Source of the DNA: Hartmannibacter diazotrophicus
Lineage (GTDB): Bacteria; Pseudomonadota; Alphaproteobacteria; Rhizobiales; Pleomorphomonadaceae
Direction: 5' to 3'
Length of the DNA: 64,000 nt
Assembly: GCF_900231165.1 (NCBI RefSeq)
Contig: NZ_LT960614.1
Coordinates: forward strand, 186,001 to 250,000
This document shows, in pieces, positions 54,725 through 64,000 of this stretch. Both the position numbers and the translations under genes were made by a program. Every line of letters starts with the position of its first letter. The first letter of the stretch is position 1. Under the pieces are notes generated by a model that did not search any database, was not told the DNA's origin, and was given only the letters and a program-made list of their open reading frames with translations.

Positions 54725-57100
54725 CTATTCGCCATAGGGAATCCACACCGTCTTCACCTGCACGGCATGACGCAGCAGGATTTCGCCTTCCGTGGCCGCC
54801 GGATCGTGCCAGTCGGTCAAAAGGCCGTTGTCCGTCAGCGTGCGCTTGAGATTGCCGGTGGAGAGCCGCTCAACCTTTTCGCCGAGCGCCTTCGCGCCGA
54901 AGGCCCAGAGCGCATCGACATCGTCATGCTCGGCGAGGGTCGTCGCCAGCGTCTCCGCCGATCCCGTGACGATGTTGAGCGCGCCGGCCGGCACGTCCGA
55001 GGTCTCCAGCACCTGATAAAAGTCGGTAGCACTCAAGGGATGCGGCTCGCTCGGCACCGCGACGACGCGATTGCCCATGGCAAGCAGCGGCGCGACGAGG
55101 CTGACGAAGGCGAGCAGCGGCGCTTCGGGCGGGCAGAGAACGCCGACAACGCCGACCGGCTCGTGCAGGGCGAGCGCGACGCCGCGTAGCGGCGGCACAT
55201 GCACCCGGCCCTCGTATTTGTCGGCATAGGCGGCGGCCGAGAAGAGACGGCTGATCGAGGCCTCGACTTCGGCCAGGGCCTTTGCGGCCGAGGCGCTGGT
55301 CATCGCGGTGAGGCGCGCAGCGAATTCGTCGGCGCGTGCAGAAAGATTTTCGCCGAGGTAATAGAGCACTTGCGCCCGGTTGTGGGCGCTCGCCTTCGAC
55401 CATCCGTCCGCCTTGCGCGCCGCCTCGACGGCGTTGCGGATGTCCTTGCGGCTGCCCTCGCCGACTTCGCCGATCTGGACGCCTTTGGACGAATAGACCG
55501 GCAGCGAATAGTTGCCGTCCGGCCGCGCCTGCTTGCCGCCGATGAAGAGCTTGGCGGTGCGGTCGACGCCGGCTGGGGCAAAACCCGCCGGATTGGGAGC
55601 GGATGCGGCGGCTGGCCGTGGCTTGCGCTTCTCCCAGCCTTTGGGCTTCAGATACTCCAGCATGCCCTCGCGTCCGCCTTCACGCCCGAAGCCGGATTCC
55701 TTGACGCCGCCGAAGCCCGCCCCCGCGTCGAAGAGATTGGTCGCGTTGACCCAGACGACCCCCGCCTGCACCTTGGCGGCAATGTCGAGCGCAAGGCCGA
55801 TGGTCTCGCTCCAGATGCTGGCGGCGAGCCCGTAGCGGGAATTGTTGGCCAGCATGACCGCCTCGTCCGGCGTGCGGAAAGTCATCGAGACGAGCACCGG
55901 TCCGAAGATCTCCTCCTGCGCCGCGGTCGAGGCCGGCTGCACGCCGGAAAGCAACGTCGGCGGATAGAAGCAGCCCGAGGCGGGTAGCGGGCAGGGAGCC
56001 TGATAGAGGCTTGCGCCTTCGGCAACGCCGGCCTTCACGAGCCGGTCGATCCGCTCAAGCTGCACCGGGTCGACAATGGCGCCCATGTCGATGCACTTGT
56101 CGAGGGGCGGCCCGACGCGCAACGTCTCCATGCGGCGCTTGAGCCGGGCAAGAAAGGTCTCCGCGATGCCTTCCTGAACGAGAAGTCGGGAGCCGGCGCA
56201 GCAGACCTCGCCCTGGTTGAACCAGATGGCGTCGACGATGCCCTCGATGGCGCCGTCGATGTCCGCATCCTCGAAGACGATGAAGGGCGACTTGCCGCCA
56301 AGCTCCAGCGTCAGCGCCTTGCCGGAACCGGCCGTCGCCTGCCGGATCAGGCGGCCAACCTCGGTGGAGCCGGTGAAGGCGATCTTGTCGATGCCTGCGT
56401 GCGCGGCGATCAATGAGCCCGTCTCGCCGTCGCCGGTGACGATGTTGATGACGCCGGGCGGAAGTCCCGCCGCTTCGCAGAGTTCGGCAAAGAGCAGCGC
56501 CGTCAGCGAGGTATATTCCGCCGGCTTCAGCACCACCGTGTTGCCGGCGGCAAGCGCCGGGGCGACCTTCCAGGCGAGCATCAGGAAGGGAAAGTTCCAC
56601 GGGATGATCTGGCCGACGACGCCCACCGGCAGATGATCGGCGAACTCCCGCTCGCCCACCTGCGCCCAGCCGGCGTGGTGATAGAAGTGCCGTGCGGCAA
56701 GCGGGATGTCGATGTCGCGCGTCTCGCGGATCGGCTTGCCGTTGTCGAGGGTCTCCACGACGGCCAGAAGCCGCGCATGGCGCTGGATCATGCGGGCAAG
56801 GGCATAGAGATGCCGCGCGCGCTGGTGGCCGGAAAGCTTCGCCCAGGGCCCTTGCGCCTTGCGCGCGGCCGCAACGGCCGCATCGACATCGGCAGCATCC
56901 CCCTTGGCAAGCCTCGCCAGCGCCCTTCCGGTCGCCGGCTCGAAGGTCTCGAACGTCTCGCCGCCCTTCGAGGCGACGAAGCCGCCGTTGATGAAGTGCC
57001 GGAAGCCGCCCGCATGGCGGGCGAGGAAGGCGCGCGCTTCCGTGTCGGATTCAGGGGCTGCGCCGTAGGACATGTCGTCGAAATAGCTGGCAACGCTCAT
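54725..57100 (-). CDS. Fused double aldehyde dehydrogenase
   Basis: A 791-aa protein with two ALDH domains. Domain 1 (about 30-500) is complete: LELGGK (Glu266), FNQGEVCCAGSR (Cys300), PWNFP, and FGPVL. Domain 2 (about 530-790) is truncated: it keeps GVALALHEPVGVVGVLCPPEAPLLAF but lacks the catalytic Cys loop and ends early. In rhizobia such fused forms pair with deoC. It may oxidise acetaldehyde from the DeoC reaction. The second domain may be structural or regulatory. Confidence 0.88.
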   Translation of the reverse strand: MSVASYFDDMSYGAAPESDTEARAFLARHAGGFRHFINGGFVASKGGETFETFEPATGRALARLAKGDAADVDAAVAAARKAQGPWAKLSGHQRARHLYALARMIQRHARLLAVVETLDNGKPIRETRDIDIPLAARHFYHHAGWAQVGEREFADHLPVGVVGQIIPWNFPFLMLAWKVAPALAAGNTVVLKPAEYTSLTALLFAELCEAAGLPPGVINIVTGDGETGSLIAAHAGIDKIAFTGSTEVGRLIRQATAGSGKALTLELGGKSPFIVFEDADIDGAIEGIVDAIWFNQGEVCCAGSRLLVQEGIAETFLARLKRRMETLRVGPPLDKCIDMGAIVDPVQLERIDRLVKAGVAEGASLYQAPCPLPASGCFYPPTLLSGVQPASTAAQEEIFGPVLVSMTFRTPDEAVMLANNSRYGLAASIWSETIGLALDIAAKVQAGVVWVNATNLFDAGAGFGGVKESGFGREGGREGMLEYLKPKGWEKRKPRPAAASAPNPAGFAPAGVDRTAKLFIGGKQARPDGNYSLPVYSSKGVQIGEVGEGSRKDIRNAVEAARKADGWSKASAHNRAQVLYYLGENLSARADEFAARLTAMTSASAAKALAEVEASISRLFSAAAYADKYEGRVHVPPLRGVALALHEPVGVVGVLCPPEAPLLAFVSLVAPLLAMGNRVVAVPSEPHPLSATDFYQVLETSDVPAGALNIVTGSAETLATTLAEHDDVDALWAFGAKALGEKVERLSTGNLKRTLTDNGLLTDWHDPAATEGEILLRHAVQVKTVWIPYGE

Positions 57101-57103
57101 CGC

Positions 57104-58117
57104 TTACCCCACGGGATGACGGTGGTGAGCCGAATAGCGGCCGGTGACGTGATGCTCGAGCTGGCGCTCGATGTCGGCGAGAAGGCTGGAGGCGCCGACG
57201 CGGAAAAGGTCCGGCTCCAGCCAGCGCCGGCCGAGTTCCTCACGCATCAGGAACTGGTAGTTGAGAATATCCTTTGCCGACGAAATACCGCCGGCCGGCT
57301 TGTAACCCACCATGACGCCGGTCTGCTCGTGATAGGCCCGGATCGCACGCAGCATGGCGAGCGTGACAAGCAGCGTCGCGTTGACGCCTTCCTTGCCGGT
57401 CGAGGTCTTGATGAAGTCGGCCCCAGCCATCATGCAGACCAGCGAGGCCTTGACCACGTTGCGCAGGGTCTTGAGGTCGCCGGTCGCAAGGATCGCCTTG
57501 ACGTGGGCCTCGCCGCAGGCGGCGCGGAAGTCGCGCATCTCGTCGTAGAGCGCCTGCCAGTTGCCGGTCAGCACGTGCTCGCGCGTGATCACGATGTCGA
57601 TCTCGGCGGCGCCGTCACGGACGGACGCCTCGATCTCCTTCAGCTTGACGTCATGCGGCACGAGACCGGCCGGAAAGCCGGTGGAGACGGCAGCAACGGG
57701 AATGCCCGAGCCGGCGAGCGCCTCGACGGCGGTGGCAACGAAGCGATGGTAGACGCAGACGGCACCCGTGGTGATGGGGCGGCCCGCCATACCGAGCGCT
57801 TCGAGGATGTCATGGCGAACGGGAGACTTTGCCTTGGCGCAGAGACGCTTCACCCGCTCCGGCGTGTCGTCGCCGCTCAGCGTCGTGAGGTCGATGCAGG
57901 TGACAGCCTTCAGGAGCCAGGCGGCCTGGGCATCCTTCTTGACCGTCCGACGGCCGGGGAGTGTCGCGACCCGCCGCTCGCCCGCCGAATGGTTGAAGCG
58001 CACACTGCGGACCCAGGCCTCGTCGAGCGCCATGCCGGGATTGCGCGGCAGGGCGTTGTGTCCCTTCGGAGCGGTCTCGGGAAAGGCAAGGCCCGTGGCT
58101 CTGGCCGGATCGGCCAT
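57104..58117 (-). CDS. deoC: Deoxyribose-phosphate aldolase
   Basis: A 337-aa DeoC with Schiff-base Lys in GADFIKTSTGKEG and a proton-relay Asp/Lys in EIDIVITREH and GYKPAGGIS. Longer at the N-terminus than the E. coli form (about 60 extra residues), as in other rhizobia. Splits 2-deoxyribose 5-phosphate into acetaldehyde and glyceraldehyde 3-phosphate. First gene of the operon; three bases from the ALDH start. Confidence 0.93.
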   Translation of the reverse strand: MADPARATGLAFPETAPKGHNALPRNPGMALDEAWVRSVRFNHSAGERRVATLPGRRTVKKDAQAAWLLKAVTCIDLTTLSGDDTPERVKRLCAKAKSPVRHDILEALGMAGRPITTGAVCVYHRFVATAVEALAGSGIPVAAVSTGFPAGLVPHDVKLKEIEASVRDGAAEIDIVITREHVLTGNWQALYDEMRDFRAACGEAHVKAILATGDLKTLRNVVKASLVCMMAGADFIKTSTGKEGVNATLLVTLAMLRAIRAYHEQTGVMVGYKPAGGISSAKDILNYQFLMREELGRRWLEPDLFRVGASSLLADIERQLEHHVTGRYSAHHRHPVG

Positions 58118-58327
58118 CGTGTTCTCCCGGTCTGGCGGCGGCCCGTTAAGGGGCGGGTTCCTCGGCGGAAAGGGCGCGGGCCCATGGCCGAGAACCTCGG
58201 GCAAATCGCCCGCGTCATTGACTTGTTATCGTTGTGACTTTGGTACGGCGCGCGCGAAAGGGCGTCAAGCCTCGCCCGCCGGGACTCTCCGGCGGGGATT
58301 TCCTCCAATGTCCCGGCGCGCCAACCG

Positions 58328-59332
58328 TCAGTCGAGCGGGTAGTGGCAGGCGACCGAGCGTCCGTCGGCCAGCGGCTTCAGCACCGGGCGCTCCGTGCGG
58401 CAGCGCTCGTCGGCATAGGGGCAGCGGGTGGAGAACTTGCAGCCGGCGGGAGGATCGAGCGGGCTCGGAATTTCGCCTTCCAGGATGATGCGCTGGCGCT
58501 CGTGCGTCTCGGCGATGGGGCGCGGGATCGCCGAAATCAGCGCCTTTGTGTAGGGATGCGCCGGCTTTTCGTAGAGGCGGTCCGTGTCGCCGATCTCGAC
58601 GATGGAGCCGAGATACATCACCGCGACCCGCGTCGACACCTGCCGCACGACGGCAAGGTCATGGGCGATGAAGACATAGGTGAGGCCGAGCCGCTCGCGC
58701 AGGTCGGCGAAGAGGTTGACCACCTGTGCCTGCACCGAAACGTCAAGCGCGGAGACCGGCTCGTCGGCGACGATCAGCTCAGGCTCGACCGCGAGCGCCC
58801 GGGCGATGCCGATGCGCTGGCGCTGGCCGCCGGAGAATTCATGCGGGAAACGGTCGAGATATTCGCGGCGAAGGCCGACGAGATCCATGAGTTCGCCGAG
58901 ACGGCCCTCGATCTCGCCGCGCGGGCGAAGCCGGTGGACCTTCAGCACCTCGCCGATGATGTCGCGCACCCGGCGGCGCGGGTTGAGCGAGGCGGAGGGG
59001 TCCTGGAAGATCATCTGGATCTTGCGGCGGACGGGCTTGAGGCCACTGCTGCCGAGCCGGGCAATGTTCCGGCCCTCGTAGATGATGTCGCCGGAGGTGA
59101 CGTCGTAGAGCCGCGTCAGGCAGCGCCCGAGGGTCGACTTGCCGGAGCCGGATTCGCCGACGAGGCCCAGCGTTTCGCCCTTGTGGACGGTGATGGAAAT
59201 ATCCTCGACCGCGCGAAGCGTCTGGCCCGAGCCGGGGCGGATCGTCTTGCCCACCGTGAAATGCTTGGTGAGCGCGTTGGTTTCGAGAAGCAGTGTCGTG
59301 GGAGCAGGCATGGCGCCCGTGGCCTCGCTCAT
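58328..59332 (-). CDS. Dipeptide-type ABC transporter ATP-binding protein F
   Basis: A 334-aa ATPase. Walker A GESGSGKST, signature FSGGQRQRIGIARAL, Walker B LIVADEPVSALD, and the C-terminal oligopeptide motif CKFSTRCPYADERC that binds an Fe-S cluster in relatives. DppF/OppF type. Its ATG overlaps the D subunit stop (ATGA). Confidence 0.93.
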   Translation of the reverse strand: MSEATGAMPAPTTLLLETNALTKHFTVGKTIRPGSGQTLRAVEDISITVHKGETLGLVGESGSGKSTLGRCLTRLYDVTSGDIIYEGRNIARLGSSGLKPVRRKIQMIFQDPSASLNPRRRVRDIIGEVLKVHRLRPRGEIEGRLGELMDLVGLRREYLDRFPHEFSGGQRQRIGIARALAVEPELIVADEPVSALDVSVQAQVVNLFADLRERLGLTYVFIAHDLAVVRQVSTRVAVMYLGSIVEIGDTDRLYEKPAHPYTKALISAIPRPIAETHERQRIILEGEIPSPLDPPAGCKFSTRCPYADERCRTERPVLKPLADGRSVACHYPLD

Positions 59333-60359
59333 GATGCCTCGCGGACCGGTTCGAGGATGGAGGCGCGGTGGCCAGCTCTGGTCTCGCCGGAAAGGACGCA
59401 GAGCGCGGCGCGCTCGCCCTCTCGTTGCACCGGCGGGCGCGCGTTGCAGGCGGCATGGGCGAAGCGGCAGCGCGGGGCGAAGCCGCAGCCGGGCGGCACC
59501 GTTTCCGGCGTCGGCGGCATGCCGGGAATGGCGGACAGGCGCTCCGGGCGCGGCCCGCTCAGCGGCGGGATCGAGGCGATCAGGCCCCAGGTATAGGGAT
59601 GCCACGGATCGGACAGGACTTGCACCTTGGTGCCCCGCTCGATGATCCGGCCCGCATACATCACGTTGACCCGATCGGCGACCTCGGCGACGACGCCCAT
59701 GTCGTGGGTGATCAGCACGATGGCGGAGCCGAAATCCTTGCGCAGCTTCAGGAGCAGGTCGAGCACCTGCGCCTGCACGGTGACGTCGAGCGCGGTCGTC
59801 GGCTCGTCGGCGACCAGCAGCGCCGGGCTGCAGGAGAGCGCCATGGCGATGACGGCGCGCTGGCGCATGCCGCCGGAAAGCTGGTGCGGATAGCGGCTGG
59901 CGGCCTCTTCGGGCTTGGCGAATCCGACTTCGGCGAGAAGTTCCACGACGCGGCGGTTGGCGGCGGCCTTGGAGATGGCTTCATGCGCGCGTATCTGCTC
60001 GGCGATCTGCCAGCCGATAGTGTGCACGGGCGTCAGCGCCGTCATCGGGTCCTGCGAGATGAGCGCGATATCCTTGCCCCGGATGCGGCGCATCTTGCGG
60101 TCGGGAAGCTCCAGGATGCGCTGGCCCCGGAAGGTGACCGAGCCGTCCACGAAACTCGTGCGCGGATCGTTGAGGCCGAGAATGGAGAGAAGCGTCACGG
60201 TCTTGCCGGAGCCGGATTCGCCGACGATGGCGAGAATCTCGCCCTCGGAGACGGAGAAGGAGACGTCGTCGATCGCCTTGACGCGGCCGTGGTCGGTGGC
60301 AAACGACACCGACAGGCCGGAAACGTCGAGAAGCGGCGTTTTGGGAGAGGGCGTCTGCA

Positions 60360-60363
<4 letters not shown>
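59329..60363 (-). CDS. Dipeptide-type ABC transporter ATP-binding protein D
   Basis: A 344-aa ATPase with Walker [11 protein letters not shown], signature [15 protein letters not shown], Walker [13 protein letters not shown], and [14 protein letters not shown] at the end. Starts at ATG 60363 inside the permease B stop (ATGA). Pairs with the F subunit. Confidence 0.93.
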
Positions 60364-61331
<968 letters not shown>

Positions 61332-61334
61332 CGG

Positions 61335-62369
61335 TCAGTTCCCCCGGATCTTGGTGCGCGGGTCGAGCGCGTCGCGCACGCCGTCGCCGAGGACGTTGAG
61401 GGCGAGCACTGTGATGACGATGGAAATGCCCGGCGCCAGCGACACGGCCGGCCGGCTGTAGAGCAGCGTCTGGCCGTCCTGGATGATCGTGCCCCAGCTT
61501 GCGTCCGGCGCCTGCACGCCGATCGACAGGAACGAGAGCGCGGATTCCGTGACGATGTTCAGCGCCATCATCAGCGGGATGTAGACGATCAGCATCGGCA
61601 TGACATTCGGCAGGATGTCGCTGAGAAGAATGCGCCAGCGCGGAATGCCGAGGCCGGTGGCCGCCAGCACGAATTCCGAGTTGCGCAGCGCCAGCACGCG
61701 TCCGCGCACGGGCCGGGCGACATAGGGCACGTAGATGATGCCGATGATGCCGATGGGAAGCGCCAGACTGCCGGCCGTGATCTCGATGGGGCCGATCGTG
61801 ATGCCCTGCGACAGGAGCACGATCGAGAGCGAGATGGCGAGCAGGTAGACCGGGAAGGCCCACAGAACGTCGAGGATGCGCGAGAGCACCATGTCGACGA
61901 CACCGCCGAGAAAGCCGGCCGTGACGCCGACGATGGCGGCAAGGACGAGGCAGATCAGCGTCGCCGTGCCGGCGATGAAGAGCGAGTTGCGACCGCCGTA
62001 GAGAAGGCGTGCGGCGACGTCGCGTCCCTGTGCGTCCGCGCCAAGGAGATACTGCGCGCTCCAGGTCGGGCCGATGGGCGTCACGCCAAGCCCGAGGCCC
62101 TCGGTCGAGGGCTGCATGATCGGCACGCGCTTGCCCTCGACCTTGATCTTGCCGCCGAGGTTGGAGCGGAAGGGATCGGTGCCGGCGACGTGGCCGGCAT
62201 AGAGCGGTGCGGCGAGGCAGGCGAGGATCATGGCGATCAGGACGGCCAGCGCCACCATGGCGGGCCGGTCGCGCCAGAGGATGCGCGCGGCCCGGCGCCA
62301 GGGACTTTGTCCGGCGCGCGGCGGTGAGGCTTCGGTGACGGATTGGGAGGCGAGGGCGGTGTCTGTCAA
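61335..62369 (-). CDS. Dipeptide-type ABC transporter permease C
   Basis: A 344-aa permease with an N-terminal cytoplasmic part, a first helix near 35-57, and the EAA loop RNSEFVLAATGLGIPRWRILLSDILPN. Ends beside DppB. The order C before B is less common than B before C. Confidence 0.92.
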   Translation of the reverse strand: MTDTALASQSVTEASPPRAGQSPWRRAARILWRDRPAMVALAVLIAMILACLAAPLYAGHVAGTDPFRSNLGGKIKVEGKRVPIMQPSTEGLGLGVTPIGPTWSAQYLLGADAQGRDVAARLLYGGRNSLFIAGTATLICLVLAAIVGVTAGFLGGVVDMVLSRILDVLWAFPVYLLAISLSIVLLSQGITIGPIEITAGSLALPIGIIGIIYVPYVARPVRGRVLALRNSEFVLAATGLGIPRWRILLSDILPNVMPMLIVYIPLMMALNIVTESALSFLSIGVQAPDASWGTIIQDGQTLLYSRPAVSLAPGISIVITVLALNVLGDGVRDALDPRTKIRGN

Positions 62370-62460
62370 AGGCTGTCTCGATGTCTTGCAATCATTGAAA
62401 GAGGCAATTCACGTTTCATGCCATGGACATGGAAAACGCCGGTGCGCTCTTTCCGGCTTC

Positions 62461-62491
62461 CCCCTCTCCCCACGAGAGGCGGGGCGAGGGG
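62461..62491 (-). other. Hairpin between binding protein and permease C
   Basis: CCCCTCTCCCC (62461-62471) and GGGGCGAGGGG (62481-62491): 10 of 11 pairs, loop of nine bases. Same place and likely role as the hairpins at 43097 and 47274. Confidence 0.55.
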
Positions 62492-62541
62492 CCGTATGCC
62501 GAACGGTTTTCAAGCTGCGGATATGCGATCCGCCGCGAGAC

Positions 62542-64000
62542 TTACTTCACCCAGGACTGGGAGATGACCCAGCGGAACTGGTTGGAGAAGATGAAGTTGC
62601 CGACGCGCTTGGAGACGAAGTCGACGTTCTTCGGCGTGAAGAGCGGGGCGAGCGGCGCCTGTTCCATGAACGCCTGGTCGATCTTGGCCCATTCCGCATT
62701 GGCGGCGTCCGGGTCGGTCAGCGACAGCTTCATGGCCGCATGCATCTTGTCGTCCAGGTCCTTGTTGCAGTAGCCGGCGATGTTGATCGAAGCATCCGAA
62801 CCTGGCGTGAAGGAGGCGCAGGACAGCAGGACGTTCAGGAAGTTCGACGCCTGCGGATAGTCCATGAACCACTGCGAGACCGAGATCTGCACCTTGTTGT
62901 CGGTGTTCTGGATGTAGGTGAACTGGATGTTCGTGGAAATCGCCTTGACCGAGGCGTCATAACCGAGCTCGGAGAGCACCGACTGCAGGTAGGTGCCGAC
63001 GGCGCGCGAGACTGCGTTGTCCTCGGTGATCACCGTCACCTTCTGGCCTTTGGTGCCGGATTCTTCGACGAGCTGCTTGGCCTTCTCCATGTCCGGCGCG
63101 GACCATTCGGTGCCTGGATCCTGGGTGTAGATGCAGCTGTCCTCGTGGCCGGGGAAGTCCGGCGGCAGGATCTGGCAGACAGGCTGGGCAAGCACCGTGC
63201 CGCCGTAGAGGCCGACGAGCGCGTCGCGGTCGACGGCGTAGTTCACCGCCTGGCGCACCTTCACATTGTCGAAGGGGGCAAGGTTGGTGTTCATCGGCGC
63301 GTACCAGAAGGCCGAGAGCGGGTTCACATGCACCTGGTCGGCATACTTGGTGCCGAGTTCCTCCAGGCGGTCGGCCGGCGGCGGATCGAAGAGCCAGTCG
63401 ACTTGGCCGTTCTGGATCGCGTTGATCGCAGCTTCCTCGGTGAGGCCGAAGCGGTAGACGATCTCGTCCGGATAGCCGTCGGGCTGGGCGTCGACCGACC
63501 ATTCCTTGAACTCCGGATTGCGCTTCAGCACCATCTTTTCGTTCGGGTCGTAGCTCTCGATGACATAGGCGCCGGTGCCCGGAATGGCCTTGGTGCCGGC
63601 GTCCTCGATCGGGGTGTCGCCCGGCAGGATCGAGGCGTGCGGCACGGCGATCTTGGCGAAGAATTCCGAATCCGGCTGCGTCAGGTTGATCGTCACGGTG
63701 CCGGCGGCATCGTCGCCGATCACGCCGCCTTCGAGCGTGCAGCTCGCCGGCTCCTTGAGGCAGGCGTCGGCGCCGACGATGCCGTTGTAGAAGCTGCCCG
63801 AGGTCGGGCCGTTGATCTTGAAGATGCGCTGGAAGGAGGCGACGACGTCGGAGGGGGTGACCTCCTTGCCGTTGGAGAATTTGATGCCCTTGCGCAGCGT
63901 GAAGACATAGGTCTTGCCGTCGTTCGTGGCGTCCGGGATCGCCTCGGCGAGATCGGGCACGATCACGAAGCCCTCGGCCCGGCTCGCCTGCTTGAACTTG
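62542..64000 (-). CDS. Peptide/nickel-type ABC transporter substrate-binding protein (partial)
   Basis: SBP family 5 protein, N-terminus cut by the right edge; 485 residues seen. FVIVPDLAEAIPDATNDGKTYVFTLRKGIKFSNGKEVTPSDVVASFQR is the family signature. It ends SQSWVK. Binds a peptide or similar ligand for the downstream transporter. Codons are open up to position 64000, so the start lies beyond. Confidence 0.92.
   Translation of the reverse strand, partial: KFKQASRAEGFVIVPDLAEAIPDATNDGKTYVFTLRKGIKFSNGKEVTPSDVVASFQRIFKINGPTSGSFYNGIVGADACLKEPASCTLEGGVIGDDAAGTVTINLTQPDSEFFAKIAVPHASILPGDTPIEDAGTKAIPGTGAYVIESYDPNEKMVLKRNPEFKEWSVDAQPDGYPDEIVYRFGLTEEAAINAIQNGQVDWLFDPPPADRLEELGTKYADQVHVNPLSAFWYAPMNTNLAPFDNVKVRQAVNYAVDRDALVGLYGGTVLAQPVCQILPPDFPGHEDSCIYTQDPGTEWSAPDMEKAKQLVEESGTKGQKVTVITEDNAVSRAVGTYLQSVLSELGYDASVKAISTNIQFTYIQNTDNKVQISVSQWFMDYPQASNFLNVLLSCASFTPGSDASINIAGYCNKDLDDKMHAAMKLSLTDPDAANAEWAKIDQAFMEQAPLAPLFTPKNVDFVSKRVGNFIFSNQFRWVISQSWVK

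Overview
This window looks like a chromosomal segment from a high-GC alphaproteobacterium, most likely of the order Hyphomicrobiales (Rhizobiales). The evidence is gene order: hisB-DUF2628-hisH-hisA-hisF-hisE-coaA, lptC-lptA-lptB-rpoN-hpf-ptsN, an Hsp20/DUF1150 pair, sdhCDAB downstream of a mesaconyl-CoA-hydratase-like double MaoC protein, and uppP next to an FzlA-like GST and queG. I cannot place it to genus.

Positions 1-6845 are the right-hand part of an integrated element. A tyrosine integrase points away from a tRNA-Leu(CAG) gene whose 3' end is the probable attachment site. Inboard lie a RNase HI, a ParB/Srx-fold protein with HTH, an HNH-like protein that has lost its first His, two small hypotheticals, a frameshifted Bro-N antirepressor, a 29-residue membrane microprotein coupled to a serine resolvase, a lipoprotein, and a GIY-YIG-like gene cut by the left edge. 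Several short repeats and palindromes occur only here. The left end of the element is outside the window.

Positions 6845-36000 are mostly core genome: tRNA-Leu, an NDUFA9-type SDR, uppP, an FzlA-like GST, queG, the histidine operon with coaA, coaBC and dut, a small LysR/PEBP/methyltransferase group, cysK, Hsp20/DUF1150, then ptsN, hpf, rpoN and the lipopolysaccharide export genes lptBAC, a RNase D, an ECF sigma factor with a cysteine cluster, and succinate dehydrogenase. The his operon carries two unexpected insertions between hisA and hisF: a formaldehyde-activating-enzyme homologue that seems to lack the catalytic His, and an orphan Imm50-type immunity gene preceded by a 36-codon reading frame.

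Positions 36000-64000 are mostly transport and catabolism: the MaoC hydratase, a Tat-exported Acg-like nitroreductase, an ArsR/double-AHSA1 pair, a HutC-regulated polar amino acid ABC transporter with a PhyH dioxygenase, a YtfQRT/YjfF-type sugar ABC operon with FadR-type regulator and DapA-family enzyme, a convergent operon of deoC, a fused double aldehyde dehydrogenase, a ribokinase-family kinase and an SDR (consistent with 2-deoxyribose or ribose breakdown), and a dipeptide-type ABC operon running off the right edge. A 163-bp inverted-repeat element sits between the two convergent sugar operons, and each of the three solute-binding-protein genes is followed by a GC-rich hairpin.
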